Shown: one piece after another, positions 36,172-45,353 of the stretch
How positions within the stretch are numbered: position 1 is the first letter of the stretch
Layout of the letters: every line of letters starts with the position of its first letter
Source of the DNA: Bacteroides acidifaciens
GTDB taxonomy: Bacteria; Bacteroidota; Bacteroidia; Bacteroidales; Bacteroidaceae
Direction: 5' to 3'
Assembly (NCBI RefSeq): GCF_024623065.1
Contig: NZ_JANJZR010000026.1
Span: 1 to 54,061 of the forward strand
Length of the DNA stretch: 54,061 nucleotides
Position numbers and translations under genes: made by a program
The notes under the pieces: generated by a model
The model's database searches: none
What the model saw: the letters and a program-made list of their open reading frames with translations, nothing else
What the model was told of the DNA's origin: nothing

Positions 36172-37191
36172 TTATTTAGCATAAACATTAAATACACCAC
36201 ATTCCAAAGATGCACCATACCAACCACCAGCATTCGGAACAGTTATTCGAATATATCGGGCAGTCAACGGAGCATAGAAAACACAATCTTCGGCATCACT
36301 TTCAATTTCCCCTTGTGCTTTCCAATCCGTACCATTATCACTTGTGCTGACAGTCATGCCGGCACTGAACACACCGACCTCTTTTTCAGTCCAAGTATCA
36401 TAATCATATCCGGAACTTGTCATTTTGATACCATCAAAAGAATATGCTTTCCCCATATCAATATCCAGTAAAAGCTCACCTGAGCGGTTAGAAATGGAAC
36501 AATAAGTTTCATAATTTCCATCAAAAATGGCTTCAATCGGTTCATACCAAGACTGAACAGTCCCATTGGTGGTAGCAGTCCATCCTGTTTGGTCTGCCAC
36601 TAATGTGCCAGTACCAGTATATCGGGTAGCTTCATGATTCATATTATCCTCGGTCACAGTAATAGTCAAGAAAGAAGGCGCCAGCATATTAGTGCTCAAC
36701 TGCGAATTCCCCCCTTCTGCCGAAACAAGACGCAAAGGAATAATATATCCTTTCGCACTTTTAAGGGTAGAGAGAACATTCGCGTCATCAGTCAATTTTA
36801 GATGTACAGCGTCTGCCACCACCATTTCTCCCGCGGGAATAGTCATTTCTGCATTCTCCAGCACAACAGTTTCAACAGGCAAAGCTTCAAACTCTGTGTC
36901 ATGTTCTTCATTATAAGCATCAATCAGAGAGTTATCAACCGCTACTGTTACTCTAATGTCTCCACTCGCTTTCTTTGAACATCTCGCCTCCCATGTGAAA
37001 TCGACATTACTGACTGTACTGATGGGAGTCTGTACTATCTTATACTCCTTGGAATTATCCAAAATGTACACTCTATTATACGGATCTCCATAGACATCGT
37101 AAGTCTCATCATCGCCACAAGCAGTAAAACCGAGCACACAGATGGCGAACATACCTATATAAAACAGATTTTTTCTATTTTTCATTGTCAT
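36172..37191 (-). CDS. DUF1735 lipoprotein with discoidin-like (F5/8 type C) domain
   Basis: Second probable glycan-binding lipoprotein of PUL1, 339 residues. The signal ends FTAC (Cys25 counting from the first ATG; a second ATG two codons on is equally possible). A DUF1735 domain fills about 35-180. The C-terminal 150 residues look like a discoidin/F5-8C beta-sandwich (YETYCSISNRSGELLLDIDM, ARYIRITVPNAGGWYGASLE), a fold often used to bind sugars. PUL2 has no equivalent gene. Confidence 0.82.
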   Translation of the reverse strand: MTMKNRKNLFYIGMFAICVLGFTACGDDETYDVYGDPYNRVYILDNSKEYKIVQTPISTVSNVDFTWEARCSKKASGDIRVTVAVDNSLIDAYNEEHDTEFEALPVETVVLENAEMTIPAGEMVVADAVHLKLTDDANVLSTLKSAKGYIIPLRLVSAEGGNSQLSTNMLAPSFLTITVTEDNMNHEATRYTGTGTLVADQTGWTATTNGTVQSWYEPIEAIFDGNYETYCSISNRSGELLLDIDMGKAYSFDGIKMTSSGYDYDTWTEKEVGVFSAGMTVSTSDNGTDWKAQGEIESDAEDCVFYAPLTARYIRITVPNAGGWYGASLECGVFNVYAK

Positions 37192-37209
37192 CTTTCATTA
37201 AAAAGTTAA

Positions 37210-38223
37210 TTAATGGATAGCCGGATTCTGTATTTGGATACATTGGCGGAATCGATAATAAGGTTCGGGATTGTATTCATGTACATTATAGTCGCGATGG
37301 ATAAAGAATGCTCCAAATCCTCCTTTACGTTTGCCGTTCGCAGGTTTATAACGTGCCTGATTGTACATGGACTGCATATCACCTTGCCAACCGTCACCCA
37401 TATTGCAGCAGTATACCACCTTTTCATCAGGCCATCCGCCGGCACCTGTGCCACCACTATATGCCTGAAGGAAACAATAGTTACTATATGGAACAAGACT
37501 AGTCATACTGGTACTTGTCTGGTCAATATTCAACATTTTATCACAAATGCCTTCTTGCGAAGCTATTTCTTTACCATAACGTTCTTCAATGAGTTGTAGA
37601 CGTTCTTCTTTCGTGATATCCGGATTCGGCCCCATATATTTAGCCATATGCTTGTAGAAGTGTTCAAAATTCGAATCACTCAAAAAGTCACCTTCCGGTT
37701 CATAGTCAGCATCGAAGCCGTCAAGGTCATTCAGGAACACCTGATCAAGGAAATATTCAGCATACATTTCAAAGGAACGATTAAGCGCTGCGGTTCGTTC
37801 ATCACCATTCGGCATTGCCTTTGCTTCATTGTAAGCCTTCTTAAAATCGTGTTCGTCAGTTTCCGCGTCAATACGTGTAATTGCCACACAGAGCATTTTG
37901 GTACCTTTCACTTTCTGCACAAAACGAATTTCTTCCCATATCTCAGTATTTTCCTTTGCAGGGATACCACCCCACATAGAACAAATATCGAGACTATCGG
38001 GCAATCCCATAAATCGAACAGCCGCTGAGTTTTGAGCTCCATACTGCGCAAACCATCCAAAAGCTATTTCATGGTCACTTGCTTTGTAATCGCGCAGGTT
38101 TTGGTAGTACTGGTCGTCGTAAGTCAACGGCTTCTGGATAGTCAGCGATTCGATGTCGGTGTTGCAAGCAGACATCAGGCTGCCTGTGGCTATCGCGGTC
38201 AACAAGTATTTCATTATTTTCAT
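37210..38223 (-). CDS. GH18 family lipoprotein, putative endo-beta-N-acetylglucosaminidase (PUL1)
   Basis: Likely surface enzyme that cuts inside a GlcNAc-containing glycan. The signal ends MSAC (Cys20). The 337-residue protein has the complete GH18 catalytic motif DGFDADYE (168-175) with acid/base Glu175, and the early strand IAFGWFAQYG. Size and layout are like the short GH18 lipoproteins of Bacteroides N-glycan loci (BT1044-like), not like large chitinases. In that group the product glycan passes to SusC/SusD, which are encoded directly upstream here. Substrate assignment is inference from the family and context. Confidence 0.85.
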   Translation of the reverse strand: MKIMKYLLTAIATGSLMSACNTDIESLTIQKPLTYDDQYYQNLRDYKASDHEIAFGWFAQYGAQNSAAVRFMGLPDSLDICSMWGGIPAKENTEIWEEIRFVQKVKGTKMLCVAITRIDAETDEHDFKKAYNEAKAMPNGDERTAALNRSFEMYAEYFLDQVFLNDLDGFDADYEPEGDFLSDSNFEHFYKHMAKYMGPNPDITKEERLQLIEERYGKEIASQEGICDKMLNIDQTSTSMTSLVPYSNYCFLQAYSGGTGAGGWPDEKVVYCCNMGDGWQGDMQSMYNQARYKPANGKRKGGFGAFFIHRDYNVHEYNPEPYYRFRQCIQIQNPAIH

Positions 38224-38265
38224 ATTCTAATTACTTGGTTAGATTATTCTACATTATATATCTGA

Positions 38266-39867
38266 TTACCTTTTCACATCCCACCAAAGACGTGTACCGG
38301 CAATATCCGTACCCTGCAATAAGGAGACGGCGGCTTGCGTATTCTCGCTATTGTCAGAATACTCTGTTGTCGGGAACTTCAGGCGACTTATGAGTTCTCC
38401 TTCAGGAACTTCACCACCGGAACGATTCGAACTGATAGTTACAATTCCTGGATAACCTGTACGACGCATCTCACTCCATGCCTCCTGCCCGTCAGGGAAA
38501 AGAGCAATCCACTTCTGTACCATAATACGCTCCAGTTTCTTACTTTCAGAAGCACTGTCATCCCACTTCACTGTCAAGGTCGAAACCATACGGCTTACAT
38601 CAGTGCTACGTCCTGTTATCGGATCTATGAAAGAAGTAGCCGGCACGTTAACATTGTCAGCAAGATAAGTATCCACCCCTGTAGCCCCCTTGGAAGAGAA
38701 AGAGATTTTCACACCTTCTTCATAGTATTCCTGTACTGTCTTATCCCCTAGGTTCAAACGCAATTTAGCCTCTGCCAACAGAAAATAAGTTTCAGCAGCA
38801 CTCATCCACTGTATATTATCATTTTGTCCCACATTCATACTGGAAGCCGCCTCTGACAATGTTCCCTGATTACGGCTAGTCTGCCCGTTCCGGACTCCAT
38901 GATATGCCCCGTCTTTCACAGCACCCTTGAAGTAACACGCCAAACGTGGATCTTGTAAACCTTTCAAATAACAATCCATGGTAGCACTCATGCGAAAATC
39001 ATTAAAACTTTCAAATGCTTCCCACCACTCATTGATGAAAGTGAACGATGCAGACTGCTTCAAAACTGCATTATCATCAACAGACGTCATCAGCCCTATA
39101 CTATGACCGATTGCAGCTTCTATTTCTGTCCGGGCTTTTGTCTCATCTACATAAGAGATACGCATTGCCAAACGAAGACGGAGTGTATTGGCAAACTTAA
39201 TCCACTTCTCCACTCTACCATTATAAATATAGTCATAACGTTCCATATAAGGTTCGGATGTCCGGCTATTATATCCAGTAAGCACCTCAATGGCATCTGC
39301 CAATTCTTCAAAGAAGCGATAGTATATATCTTTCTGGCTGTCATAAACCACATGAATGCTTGTACCAAACTTAGAATAAGGAATGGGACCATACTTATCC
39401 GTAATACGGCTCATACCAAACACCTTGACAATAGTAGCCAAAGCACGTGCAGGTGAAACCTCATCGGTATTCTCTACGATGCTTTGCCACGGCTGCATCA
39501 CTTCGGTATAAGCGTTGTTGAACGGTGAATTATACCACTGGCGATATAGTTTATAACAGTCGTTATCTTCTGTTCCGGCATAATCCCACGTCTTGACAGG
39601 AGCAAAGTAGCTGGCAAATATGTCACCGGTCAGCATCTGAGTTTCCTCAAACAAACCTCCCTTATCCTTACCTACCACGAAAATCCCCCTCTCCATCTGT
39701 GTGAAGTAAGCTCCAGTTTTAAGGTTATCGCGTTCCATCTGCTCCGGAGTCACCTCATTCGGATTGATATTCCAACTTTCAAAATGGCTGGTGCAGGCTG
39801 TAAGCAACAAACTTCCGGCAAGCAACGCACCATTGACAACTTTTATATATTTTGATATCTGTTTCAT
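38266..39867 (-). CDS. SusD-like surface glycan-binding lipoprotein (PUL1)
   Basis: Outer-membrane lid protein that binds the glycan and closes over the SusC barrel. The signal ends LTAC (Cys25). The 533-residue protein shows helical repeats of the SusD/RagB fold and the conserved stretch VQKWIALFPDGQEAWSEMRR near residue 455, then LWWDVKR at the C-terminus. It follows susC by 12 bp, as is usual for the pair. It is clearly paralogous to the protein at 47673, which has the same C-terminal motifs. Confidence 0.93.
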   Translation of the reverse strand: MKQISKYIKVVNGALLAGSLLLTACTSHFESWNINPNEVTPEQMERDNLKTGAYFTQMERGIFVVGKDKGGLFEETQMLTGDIFASYFAPVKTWDYAGTEDNDCYKLYRQWYNSPFNNAYTEVMQPWQSIVENTDEVSPARALATIVKVFGMSRITDKYGPIPYSKFGTSIHVVYDSQKDIYYRFFEELADAIEVLTGYNSRTSEPYMERYDYIYNGRVEKWIKFANTLRLRLAMRISYVDETKARTEIEAAIGHSIGLMTSVDDNAVLKQSASFTFINEWWEAFESFNDFRMSATMDCYLKGLQDPRLACYFKGAVKDGAYHGVRNGQTSRNQGTLSEAASSMNVGQNDNIQWMSAAETYFLLAEAKLRLNLGDKTVQEYYEEGVKISFSSKGATGVDTYLADNVNVPATSFIDPITGRSTDVSRMVSTLTVKWDDSASESKKLERIMVQKWIALFPDGQEAWSEMRRTGYPGIVTISSNRSGGEVPEGELISRLKFPTTEYSDNSENTQAAVSLLQGTDIAGTRLWWDVKR

Positions 39868-39879
39868 CTTGTCGATTCT

Positions 39880-42800
39880 TTAGAAATTAAGTTTAACAGA
39901 GAAGCCTAAATTACGCAGGCTCGGCAACATAAAATAGTCCATACCGCTAAAGTGTGTACCTGTACTTGCCGTCAGCTCAGGATCATAAGGAGCCTTACAA
40001 TAGAACATGAACAAATTGCGTCCGGTGAAGGCTACATTCATACTCTGAATCCAGGGAATTATCTTTTGAACAGGAACGTCATAACCGAGAGACAATTCCG
40101 CTAGACGGACATTTGTAGCACTGTAAACATACATCGAGCCTACACCACTTCCCACAGTACTGTAATATTTCTGCACGGCAGGCACTTCGTGACCATCAAT
40201 CAATACATATCCTAAATCACGTGCCGTAGCCGTAGCCTTAGAAACACCGTAAGCATCCATCAATGCCTGGGTCTGCGAAACAACCACACCACCGATACGG
40301 GCATTAATCAAGCAACTCAATGTCAGCCCTTTCCAAGAGAAGGAGTTACGCCATCCCATCATGTATTTGGCTTGAGAGTTACCTGCATAAATCCAGCCAT
40401 CCTTACGTTCGCCGGCTTTGTCGTCAATAGCTACTGTATTATTGACATAATCCACATCAATATATCCGTGATGATCTGTACGAAGAGCGGTCACATAGAG
40501 GTCACCAATAGAACCACCCTCAAAAAGACGTGACTTCACGATTTCAAGCCCGCCAAGATCCATCATGTCCTGACTCACGACTTCTCCACCCGACAAAGTG
40601 GTCGGTTTCAACAACTTTTTAATTTTGTTGCGATTGAGAGTGTAAGTGAACGTAGAGTTCCATTTCACCGGTCCGAGAGGCTGATTCAATGTCAGACTGA
40701 GCTCAATACCTTTGTTATCCACTTGTCCACCATTGACATAGATGGAAGAATAACCGGAAGATGAGGGGAGTGAAGGATTGAACAATTGATTGTAGGTAGA
40801 TGTCTTATACAAAGATACGTTCAGTTCCAATTTATCATTCCAAAGATGAGACTGCAAACCGACTTCCCACGCTTTGGTACGCTCCGGCTTAATATCTGTG
40901 TTAGGATACGTAGTAGCTGTTGTGGGAGAAGCCGACTCATACGGATAGGTCTGATAAGCAATATAACGCGTAGGAGCATTTCCCACCTCACTATACGAAC
41001 CACGTACTTTCAAGAAAGTAAGCACATCGTTTTTGATAGGCAACAGTTCTGTCAGAATGGCAGAAAGACCGACCGACGGATAAGCAACTGACTTCGCCTC
41101 AGTCCATGCCAAAGCAGAAGACCAGTCTACACGCCCTGTTACATCCAAATAAAGTTTGCTTTTCCATCCTAACTGTGCGGTAGCAAAAATAGATTGCGTC
41201 TGGTCATGATAACCATCTTGCTGAAACTTCACGGTAGACTGCATCAAGTTAAGCGTTGTAAAGCTATTGGCTACCGAGTTCAAACTACCACCAACATCGA
41301 AATACTGGTAGTTGACATCTTGAATGCTGGTCCCTAGCGTAGCTGTTAATGAGAAATCACCAAAATATTTATCTATATTCAACATCACATCACCATAAAG
41401 CTGACGGGTAGAAGCATCGCCTTTATAATATCCGCCAAAATCCTGACAAAAGATATTATCAGTAGACGCCGAATATTTCTTTTCAAACAGAGCCGAGGTA
41501 TAATCCATTTTGGCACGTGCCCCCAATGTGATACCTTTAGTGATTTCAAAATTCAAACCTCCACTTACAAGAAAACGATTCTTATGATTGATAAAATTGT
41601 CACGGTTGACAATCCAATATGGATTCTGCAAAGCAATTCCCTGATTATCCCACGGCCAATATTGCGTTTTGAAGTTACGAGTTTCGTTATACATCTCGAA
41701 CTGTTGAAGCATATCCAGACTGTAGCTCGGCGACATCAGATAGACAGGAACTATCGGATTAAAATACTGCCCCTGCGATAGCATATTCTGTTCGCGCACA
41801 TTCATGTAACTAGCACTCAAGTCGAGACGTAAACGGTCATTAAGCATACTCGTTGTATTCCGGATAGTGAAGTTGTAACGATCCAATGTATTGTTCGGAA
41901 CAATGCCCGCTGCATTAGTAGCAGCCATAGAAAGGAATGTCTGATTCTTCTCATTACCATTGCTGATAGTCAAAGAGTTAGTTTCATTCCATCCTGTCTG
42001 ATAGAAATCTAACGGATCGTAATTACTGGGTTGTCCCATTTTCTGCCCCCAACTTTTCAGTTCACCTGTAGTTGCACCATAAGTATTTTGAAACTCCGGA
42101 GTTACAAACGGATTGAAAAACGAAGTATTGTTAGCATAACTGACGCGAAGTTTATCTTTTGCACCTTTTTTCGTGGTAATCATGATAACGCCATTGGCGG
42201 CATCGCTTCCATAAAGTGCAGAAGCTGCGGCACCACTTAATACAGACATGGTTTCAATATCTTCGGGATTAATCATGGAAGCACCGTCACCGGACTGTCC
42301 CATACCAGTCATAAAGTCGTCCGGCTGTGTAGTTTCCAATGAAGGCATCGGAATACCGTCAATCACATACAGTGCATTATTATTTCCAGAAAGGGATTTT
42401 GCTCCACGCATCACCACCTTCGCTCCACCACCTATACCGGATGAACTGGAGTTGATAACCACACCGGCAATTTTACCGGACAAGCTGTTTACAAAATTGG
42501 CATCCTTAACACCAACTATTTCACTGGCAGATACTTCCTGAACATTATAAGAAAGCGCCTTCGCTTCTTTTTTAATACCAAGGGCGGTGACCACCACTTC
42601 ATTCAATACTTGTGAATCATCCTCCAAAGTAACATTCAAGACCGAACCCGTGACAGGTTGTTCCTTTTTCTGATACCCCACATATGAAAATAATAACACC
42701 GGATTGGCAGTATGAACAGTCAACGTATAATTTCCATCAAGATCCGTCACCGTTCCATTAGTGGTTCCTTTCTCCACTATGGAAACACCAATCAGCGGTT

Positions 42801-43242
42801 CTCCATTTTTATCAACTACCGTACCTTTAACGCTTTGCGTCTTTTGCTGGGCAACTTTAGTTTCCTTAGCTGTCAGTACAATTTGATTATCCAATATCTT
42901 ATATTCGATATTAGTACCTTCAAAGACTTGCTTCAGTACTTGAAAGATATTTTTATCCGATACGGAAACCGTTATCCGTCGGTTAAGATTCAGATTCTTG
43001 CTATTGATAAAAAAGCCGAATCCGGACTCACGTTCGATAGTGTGCAGCACCTCTTCGATGGTGCTGTTCTTCATGTTCAGCGAGATAGAGTTTCTTTGTG
43101 CATATCCGTCAGACGCATAAGTCAGCCCAACAGAACAAACAAGCAGCATTAATAGTAATTTCATAGCCAACGATATTTCCTTTAAGGTTCGTCTAAGCGA
43201 CTTTAATCCTCCAAGAAATTGGACGATACAATAATTTTGCAT
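39880..43242 (-). CDS. SusC-like TonB-dependent transporter with signalling domain (PUL1)
   Basis: Outer-membrane importer for oligosaccharides, 1120 residues. The N-terminus is long: a basic stretch (about 1-26), then a signal peptide starting at the internal Met27. An STN signalling domain follows (about 52-124), then a carboxypeptidase-D-like domain (139-208), NEVVVTALG (214-222), the plug and a 22-strand-type barrel ending in KLNF. The STN domain is what FecR-type anti-sigma factors sense, which fits the gene order sigma-FecR-SusC. Translation could begin at 43242 or at Met27 (43164). The leader is opposite a predicted antisense RNA. Confidence 0.93.
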   Translation of the reverse strand: MQNYCIVQFLGGLKSLRRTLKEISLAMKLLLMLLVCSVGLTYASDGYAQRNSISLNMKNSTIEEVLHTIERESGFGFFINSKNLNLNRRITVSVSDKNIFQVLKQVFEGTNIEYKILDNQIVLTAKETKVAQQKTQSVKGTVVDKNGEPLIGVSIVEKGTTNGTVTDLDGNYTLTVHTANPVLLFSYVGYQKKEQPVTGSVLNVTLEDDSQVLNEVVVTALGIKKEAKALSYNVQEVSASEIVGVKDANFVNSLSGKIAGVVINSSSSGIGGGAKVVMRGAKSLSGNNNALYVIDGIPMPSLETTQPDDFMTGMGQSGDGASMINPEDIETMSVLSGAAASALYGSDAANGVIMITTKKGAKDKLRVSYANNTSFFNPFVTPEFQNTYGATTGELKSWGQKMGQPSNYDPLDFYQTGWNETNSLTISNGNEKNQTFLSMAATNAAGIVPNNTLDRYNFTIRNTTSMLNDRLRLDLSASYMNVREQNMLSQGQYFNPIVPVYLMSPSYSLDMLQQFEMYNETRNFKTQYWPWDNQGIALQNPYWIVNRDNFINHKNRFLVSGGLNFEITKGITLGARAKMDYTSALFEKKYSASTDNIFCQDFGGYYKGDASTRQLYGDVMLNIDKYFGDFSLTATLGTSIQDVNYQYFDVGGSLNSVANSFTTLNLMQSTVKFQQDGYHDQTQSIFATAQLGWKSKLYLDVTGRVDWSSALAWTEAKSVAYPSVGLSAILTELLPIKNDVLTFLKVRGSYSEVGNAPTRYIAYQTYPYESASPTTATTYPNTDIKPERTKAWEVGLQSHLWNDKLELNVSLYKTSTYNQLFNPSLPSSSGYSSIYVNGGQVDNKGIELSLTLNQPLGPVKWNSTFTYTLNRNKIKKLLKPTTLSGGEVVSQDMMDLGGLEIVKSRLFEGGSIGDLYVTALRTDHHGYIDVDYVNNTVAIDDKAGERKDGWIYAGNSQAKYMMGWRNSFSWKGLTLSCLINARIGGVVVSQTQALMDAYGVSKATATARDLGYVLIDGHEVPAVQKYYSTVGSGVGSMYVYSATNVRLAELSLGYDVPVQKIIPWIQSMNVAFTGRNLFMFYCKAPYDPELTASTGTHFSGMDYFMLPSLRNLGFSVKLNF

Positions 43243-43249
43243 AGATTTG
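43219..43249 (+). promoter_or_regulatory. Candidate promoter for antisense RNA at the PUL1 susC start
   Basis: TAGATTTG (43242-43249) fits TAnnTTTG, and TTGG lies at 43219-43222 with about 20 bp between. It reads away from susC, on the opposite strand, and overlaps the susC start codon. Confidence 0.5.
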
Positions 43250-43255
43250 TAACGA

Positions 43256-43359
43256 GTTTAATTAGAAAATTGGTAGTTATACTTGCCTGCAAACAAGTAG
43301 TTCACAATTACTGAGGCTCATACGGGAAGATACGGCCAATATCGTCCCGTATTTTTTTT
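43256..43359 (+). ncRNA. Predicted cis-antisense small RNA of the PUL1 susC leader
   Basis: From the expected start point (about 43256) to the terminator (43359) the RNA would be about 105 nt and complementary to the 5' leader of the susC mRNA. A small stem ACTTG-CAAGT (43281-43298) precedes the terminator. Antisense RNAs at this exact place, such as DonS, are known to repress PULs in Bacteroides fragilis. No expression data are available here. Confidence 0.5.
43320..43359 (+). terminator. Intrinsic terminator in the FecR-SusC gap of PUL1
   Basis: Arms 43320-43332 and 43340-43352 pair over 13 positions with one mismatch around a 7-nt loop. Eight T follow on the plus strand only. Its direction is opposite to the PUL genes, so it does not end the FecR transcript. 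Confidence 0.85.
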
Positions 43360-43425
43360 GTTTTTAAGGGTCTTTGTTTTTCATGGCAATAAGTTTTGGT
43401 TTTCAAGGTTTTATATTTTCTAGCA

Positions 43426-44397
43426 CTAAATAAATATCTCTATTTTTATCTTTTCTTTACCGGCAGTTCCATTGTTATTCAAATAACGCCAACGTACTTT
43501 TGAAGATACACTGATAAAATTAAGTACCTGTTCCAGATTCCGGTTGGTAAATGTTCCTGAGAATGAGTCGTCATGCGGTACATTCTCCTGTATGACAAAT
43601 TCGGCATTGTATCTATCTGCCAAGATATCCAGTGCATCCCGTAATGACGTTTGACGGAAAATGATTTTGCCATCTTTCCATGAAAGTTCTCTCTCACCGG
43701 AAGTTGTATAGAGTTGTGTCTTTCCATTTTGAGAATTATAAACCAACTTTTGCCCGGGAGCCATTATAATATATTGCGGCTGTTGCCCGGCATTGTTGAA
43801 TTCAAAGTTGACTTTTCCTTCAACCAAGGTTGTAATAACCTCATCTGCTTCTTTGTATGCCTTTACATTGAATTTGGTACCCAATACTTTTATAGCAGAC
43901 TGATGGGCAGTGGAAACAATGAATTGTTTCTCTGGGTCTTTCCGAACATCAAAATAAGCTTCTCCATCAAGTTCAACTTTGCGTGTACGGGAAGAAAAAC
44001 GATTTGGAAAAGTCAATGTACTTTTTCCGTTCACCCACACCGTGGTTCCATCGGCAAGTGTTACTAGGGTACGCTGTCCGGCAGGCACGTAAACAGTCTG
44101 CATCTCTACATTTTCTTTTTGGAAAGCCTGTATCATTATATAGCTCAAACCGAAAGCCACTACAAACACGGCTGCAATCTGCCATACCCACCGTGCAACG
44201 GGACGCAACGAAAAAGTCTTTTTCGTTTTCCGAGAGAGACTTTCCGTATCCTGCCATAGGAATGCATCGTAACTTTTACGAAGTGAAATGAACTCTTTGA
44301 GATTGGCAGCATCCGCATCAATCCAAGTGGCAACCTCTTCTTTCTCTTGTTGGGATGCTTTGCCTGAAATATATTTTAATAGTAATTCTTTATTCAT
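43426..44397 (-). CDS. FecR-type anti-sigma factor (PUL1)
   Basis: Inner-membrane regulator that holds the ECF sigma factor until the SusC signalling domain reports substrate. I chose the ATG at 44397 (MNKELLLKYI); the longer frame has no family support. The 323-residue protein has a cytoplasmic sigma-binding part (1-70), one membrane helix (about 71-90) and the periplasmic FecR domain (YVPAGQRTLVTLADGTTVWV). Next come LGTKFNVKAY and a C-terminal DUF4974 domain (about 245-323). It follows the sigma gene after a 151-bp gap. Confidence 0.94.
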   Translation of the reverse strand: MNKELLLKYISGKASQQEKEEVATWIDADAANLKEFISLRKSYDAFLWQDTESLSRKTKKTFSLRPVARWVWQIAAVFVVAFGLSYIMIQAFQKENVEMQTVYVPAGQRTLVTLADGTTVWVNGKSTLTFPNRFSSRTRKVELDGEAYFDVRKDPEKQFIVSTAHQSAIKVLGTKFNVKAYKEADEVITTLVEGKVNFEFNNAGQQPQYIIMAPGQKLVYNSQNGKTQLYTTSGERELSWKDGKIIFRQTSLRDALDILADRYNAEFVIQENVPHDDSFSGTFTNRNLEQVLNFISVSSKVRWRYLNNNGTAGKEKIKIEIFI

Positions 44398-44548
44398 AAT
44401 AACGTATAGTTTATAAACAGGAATAAGCAAGGTTACTTGCCCCCTTTCATAAAGAATACCACCCACCAAGCATATTCCCTAGTAAGAAATGCGATTTTTT
44501 TTGTTATTACCCCAAAAAAAGTAGAAATAACAGCCCCATACTGCCGCT

Positions 44549-45091
44549 TTAAATGAAGAAAAATAAAAATGGAGCATAGTCTTTGAGACTGTCTCGTAGC
44601 ATTTTAACCGCTCTAGTGATATGATATTCCACCCCTTTCACACTTATCCCTAATTCTTCGGCTATCTCTTTATGCGATTTACCATCCAATCGGTCGCGTA
44701 CGAAAGCAATGCGGGTTTTCTCAGGCATACTAGCCAATAGCGTCTTTACTTTTGCCCGTAATTCTTCTGATAGTATTTCATTAGGATCGCAGGCCTCCAA
44801 TGTAGATATGCGAATCTCCAGTTCGCGCTGTCCCTTATCAAGCAGAGTTTGATAAACATTTTCCTGTGCTTGTATATGTTTCAGATAATTTAGTGATTTA
44901 CTGCGGATATAAGTGATCAATATAGCTTCAATACTCGGAATCTCCCGCTCTTTGCTCAATTCCCATAGATGAATGATTGCCTCCGAAACGATATCCTCTG
45001 CAACTTGGTCGTTGTGGACATACGACAAGGTAAACAGGAAAGCTTTCCTGTAATAAGTTGTATATATCGAATTGAAGTTAATTTGAGCCAT
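44549..45091 (-). CDS. ECF sigma factor of the Bacteroides expansion family (PUL1)
   Basis: Extracytoplasmic-function sigma-70 factor, 180 residues. Region 2 is seen in YYRKAFLFTLSYVHNDQVAEDIVSEA (positions about 13-38, core VAEDIVSEAIIHLWE). Region 4 is seen in LDGKSHKEIAEELGISVKG, the helix-turn-helix that reads the -35 element. It would direct polymerase to PUL promoters once released by FecR. The likely targets are susC of PUL1, and possibly PUL2, which shows no sigma gene inside this window. A short hairpin lies between its start codon and any promoter. Confidence 0.94.
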   Translation of the reverse strand: MAQINFNSIYTTYYRKAFLFTLSYVHNDQVAEDIVSEAIIHLWELSKEREIPSIEAILITYIRSKSLNYLKHIQAQENVYQTLLDKGQRELEIRISTLEACDPNEILSEELRAKVKTLLASMPEKTRIAFVRDRLDGKSHKEIAEELGISVKGVEYHITRAVKMLRDSLKDYAPFLFFFI

Positions 45092-45094
45092 TCA

Positions 45095-45120
45095 AGCAGT
45101 TTCATAAGTATTAAACTGCT
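45095..45120 (-). promoter_or_regulatory. Hairpin directly upstream of the ECF sigma start codon
   Basis: AGCAGTTT and AAACTGCT form a perfect 8-bp stem around a 10-nt loop, ending 3 bp before the ATG. In the mRNA it would occupy the ribosome-binding area, so it may limit sigma translation. No U-tract follows. Confidence 0.5.
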
Positions 45121-45206
45121 GCAAAGAAATATATTTTATATGTGAAACAAAAACTTTTTAGAGAAAATTTAAATATGGCTAAAATTCCTTTTATTAAAAG
45201 ATAAGA

Positions 45207-45243
45207 AAACCTGCGAACAAACATTTGCTTAATTCACAGGTTT
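45207..45243 (-). terminator. Terminator at the end of PUL2
   Basis: On the minus strand an 11-bp stem (one G-U pair), AAACCTGTGAA with TTCGCAGGTTT, has an inner CAAA-TTTG stem and is followed by a T-rich tail (TTCTTATCTTTT). It lies 110 bp past the LamG gene stop. It separates PUL2 from the sigma gene of PUL1. Confidence 0.7.
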
Positions 45244-45353
45244 CCTTCTTCCTTTTGTATAAAAAAACAGCCCAAGTTTATCCAAGTTCAGCTCTTTTAT
45301 ACGCTGATTAATGGATCTAAACTTATCGGTATTTTAAAAACTGATGTTTATCA

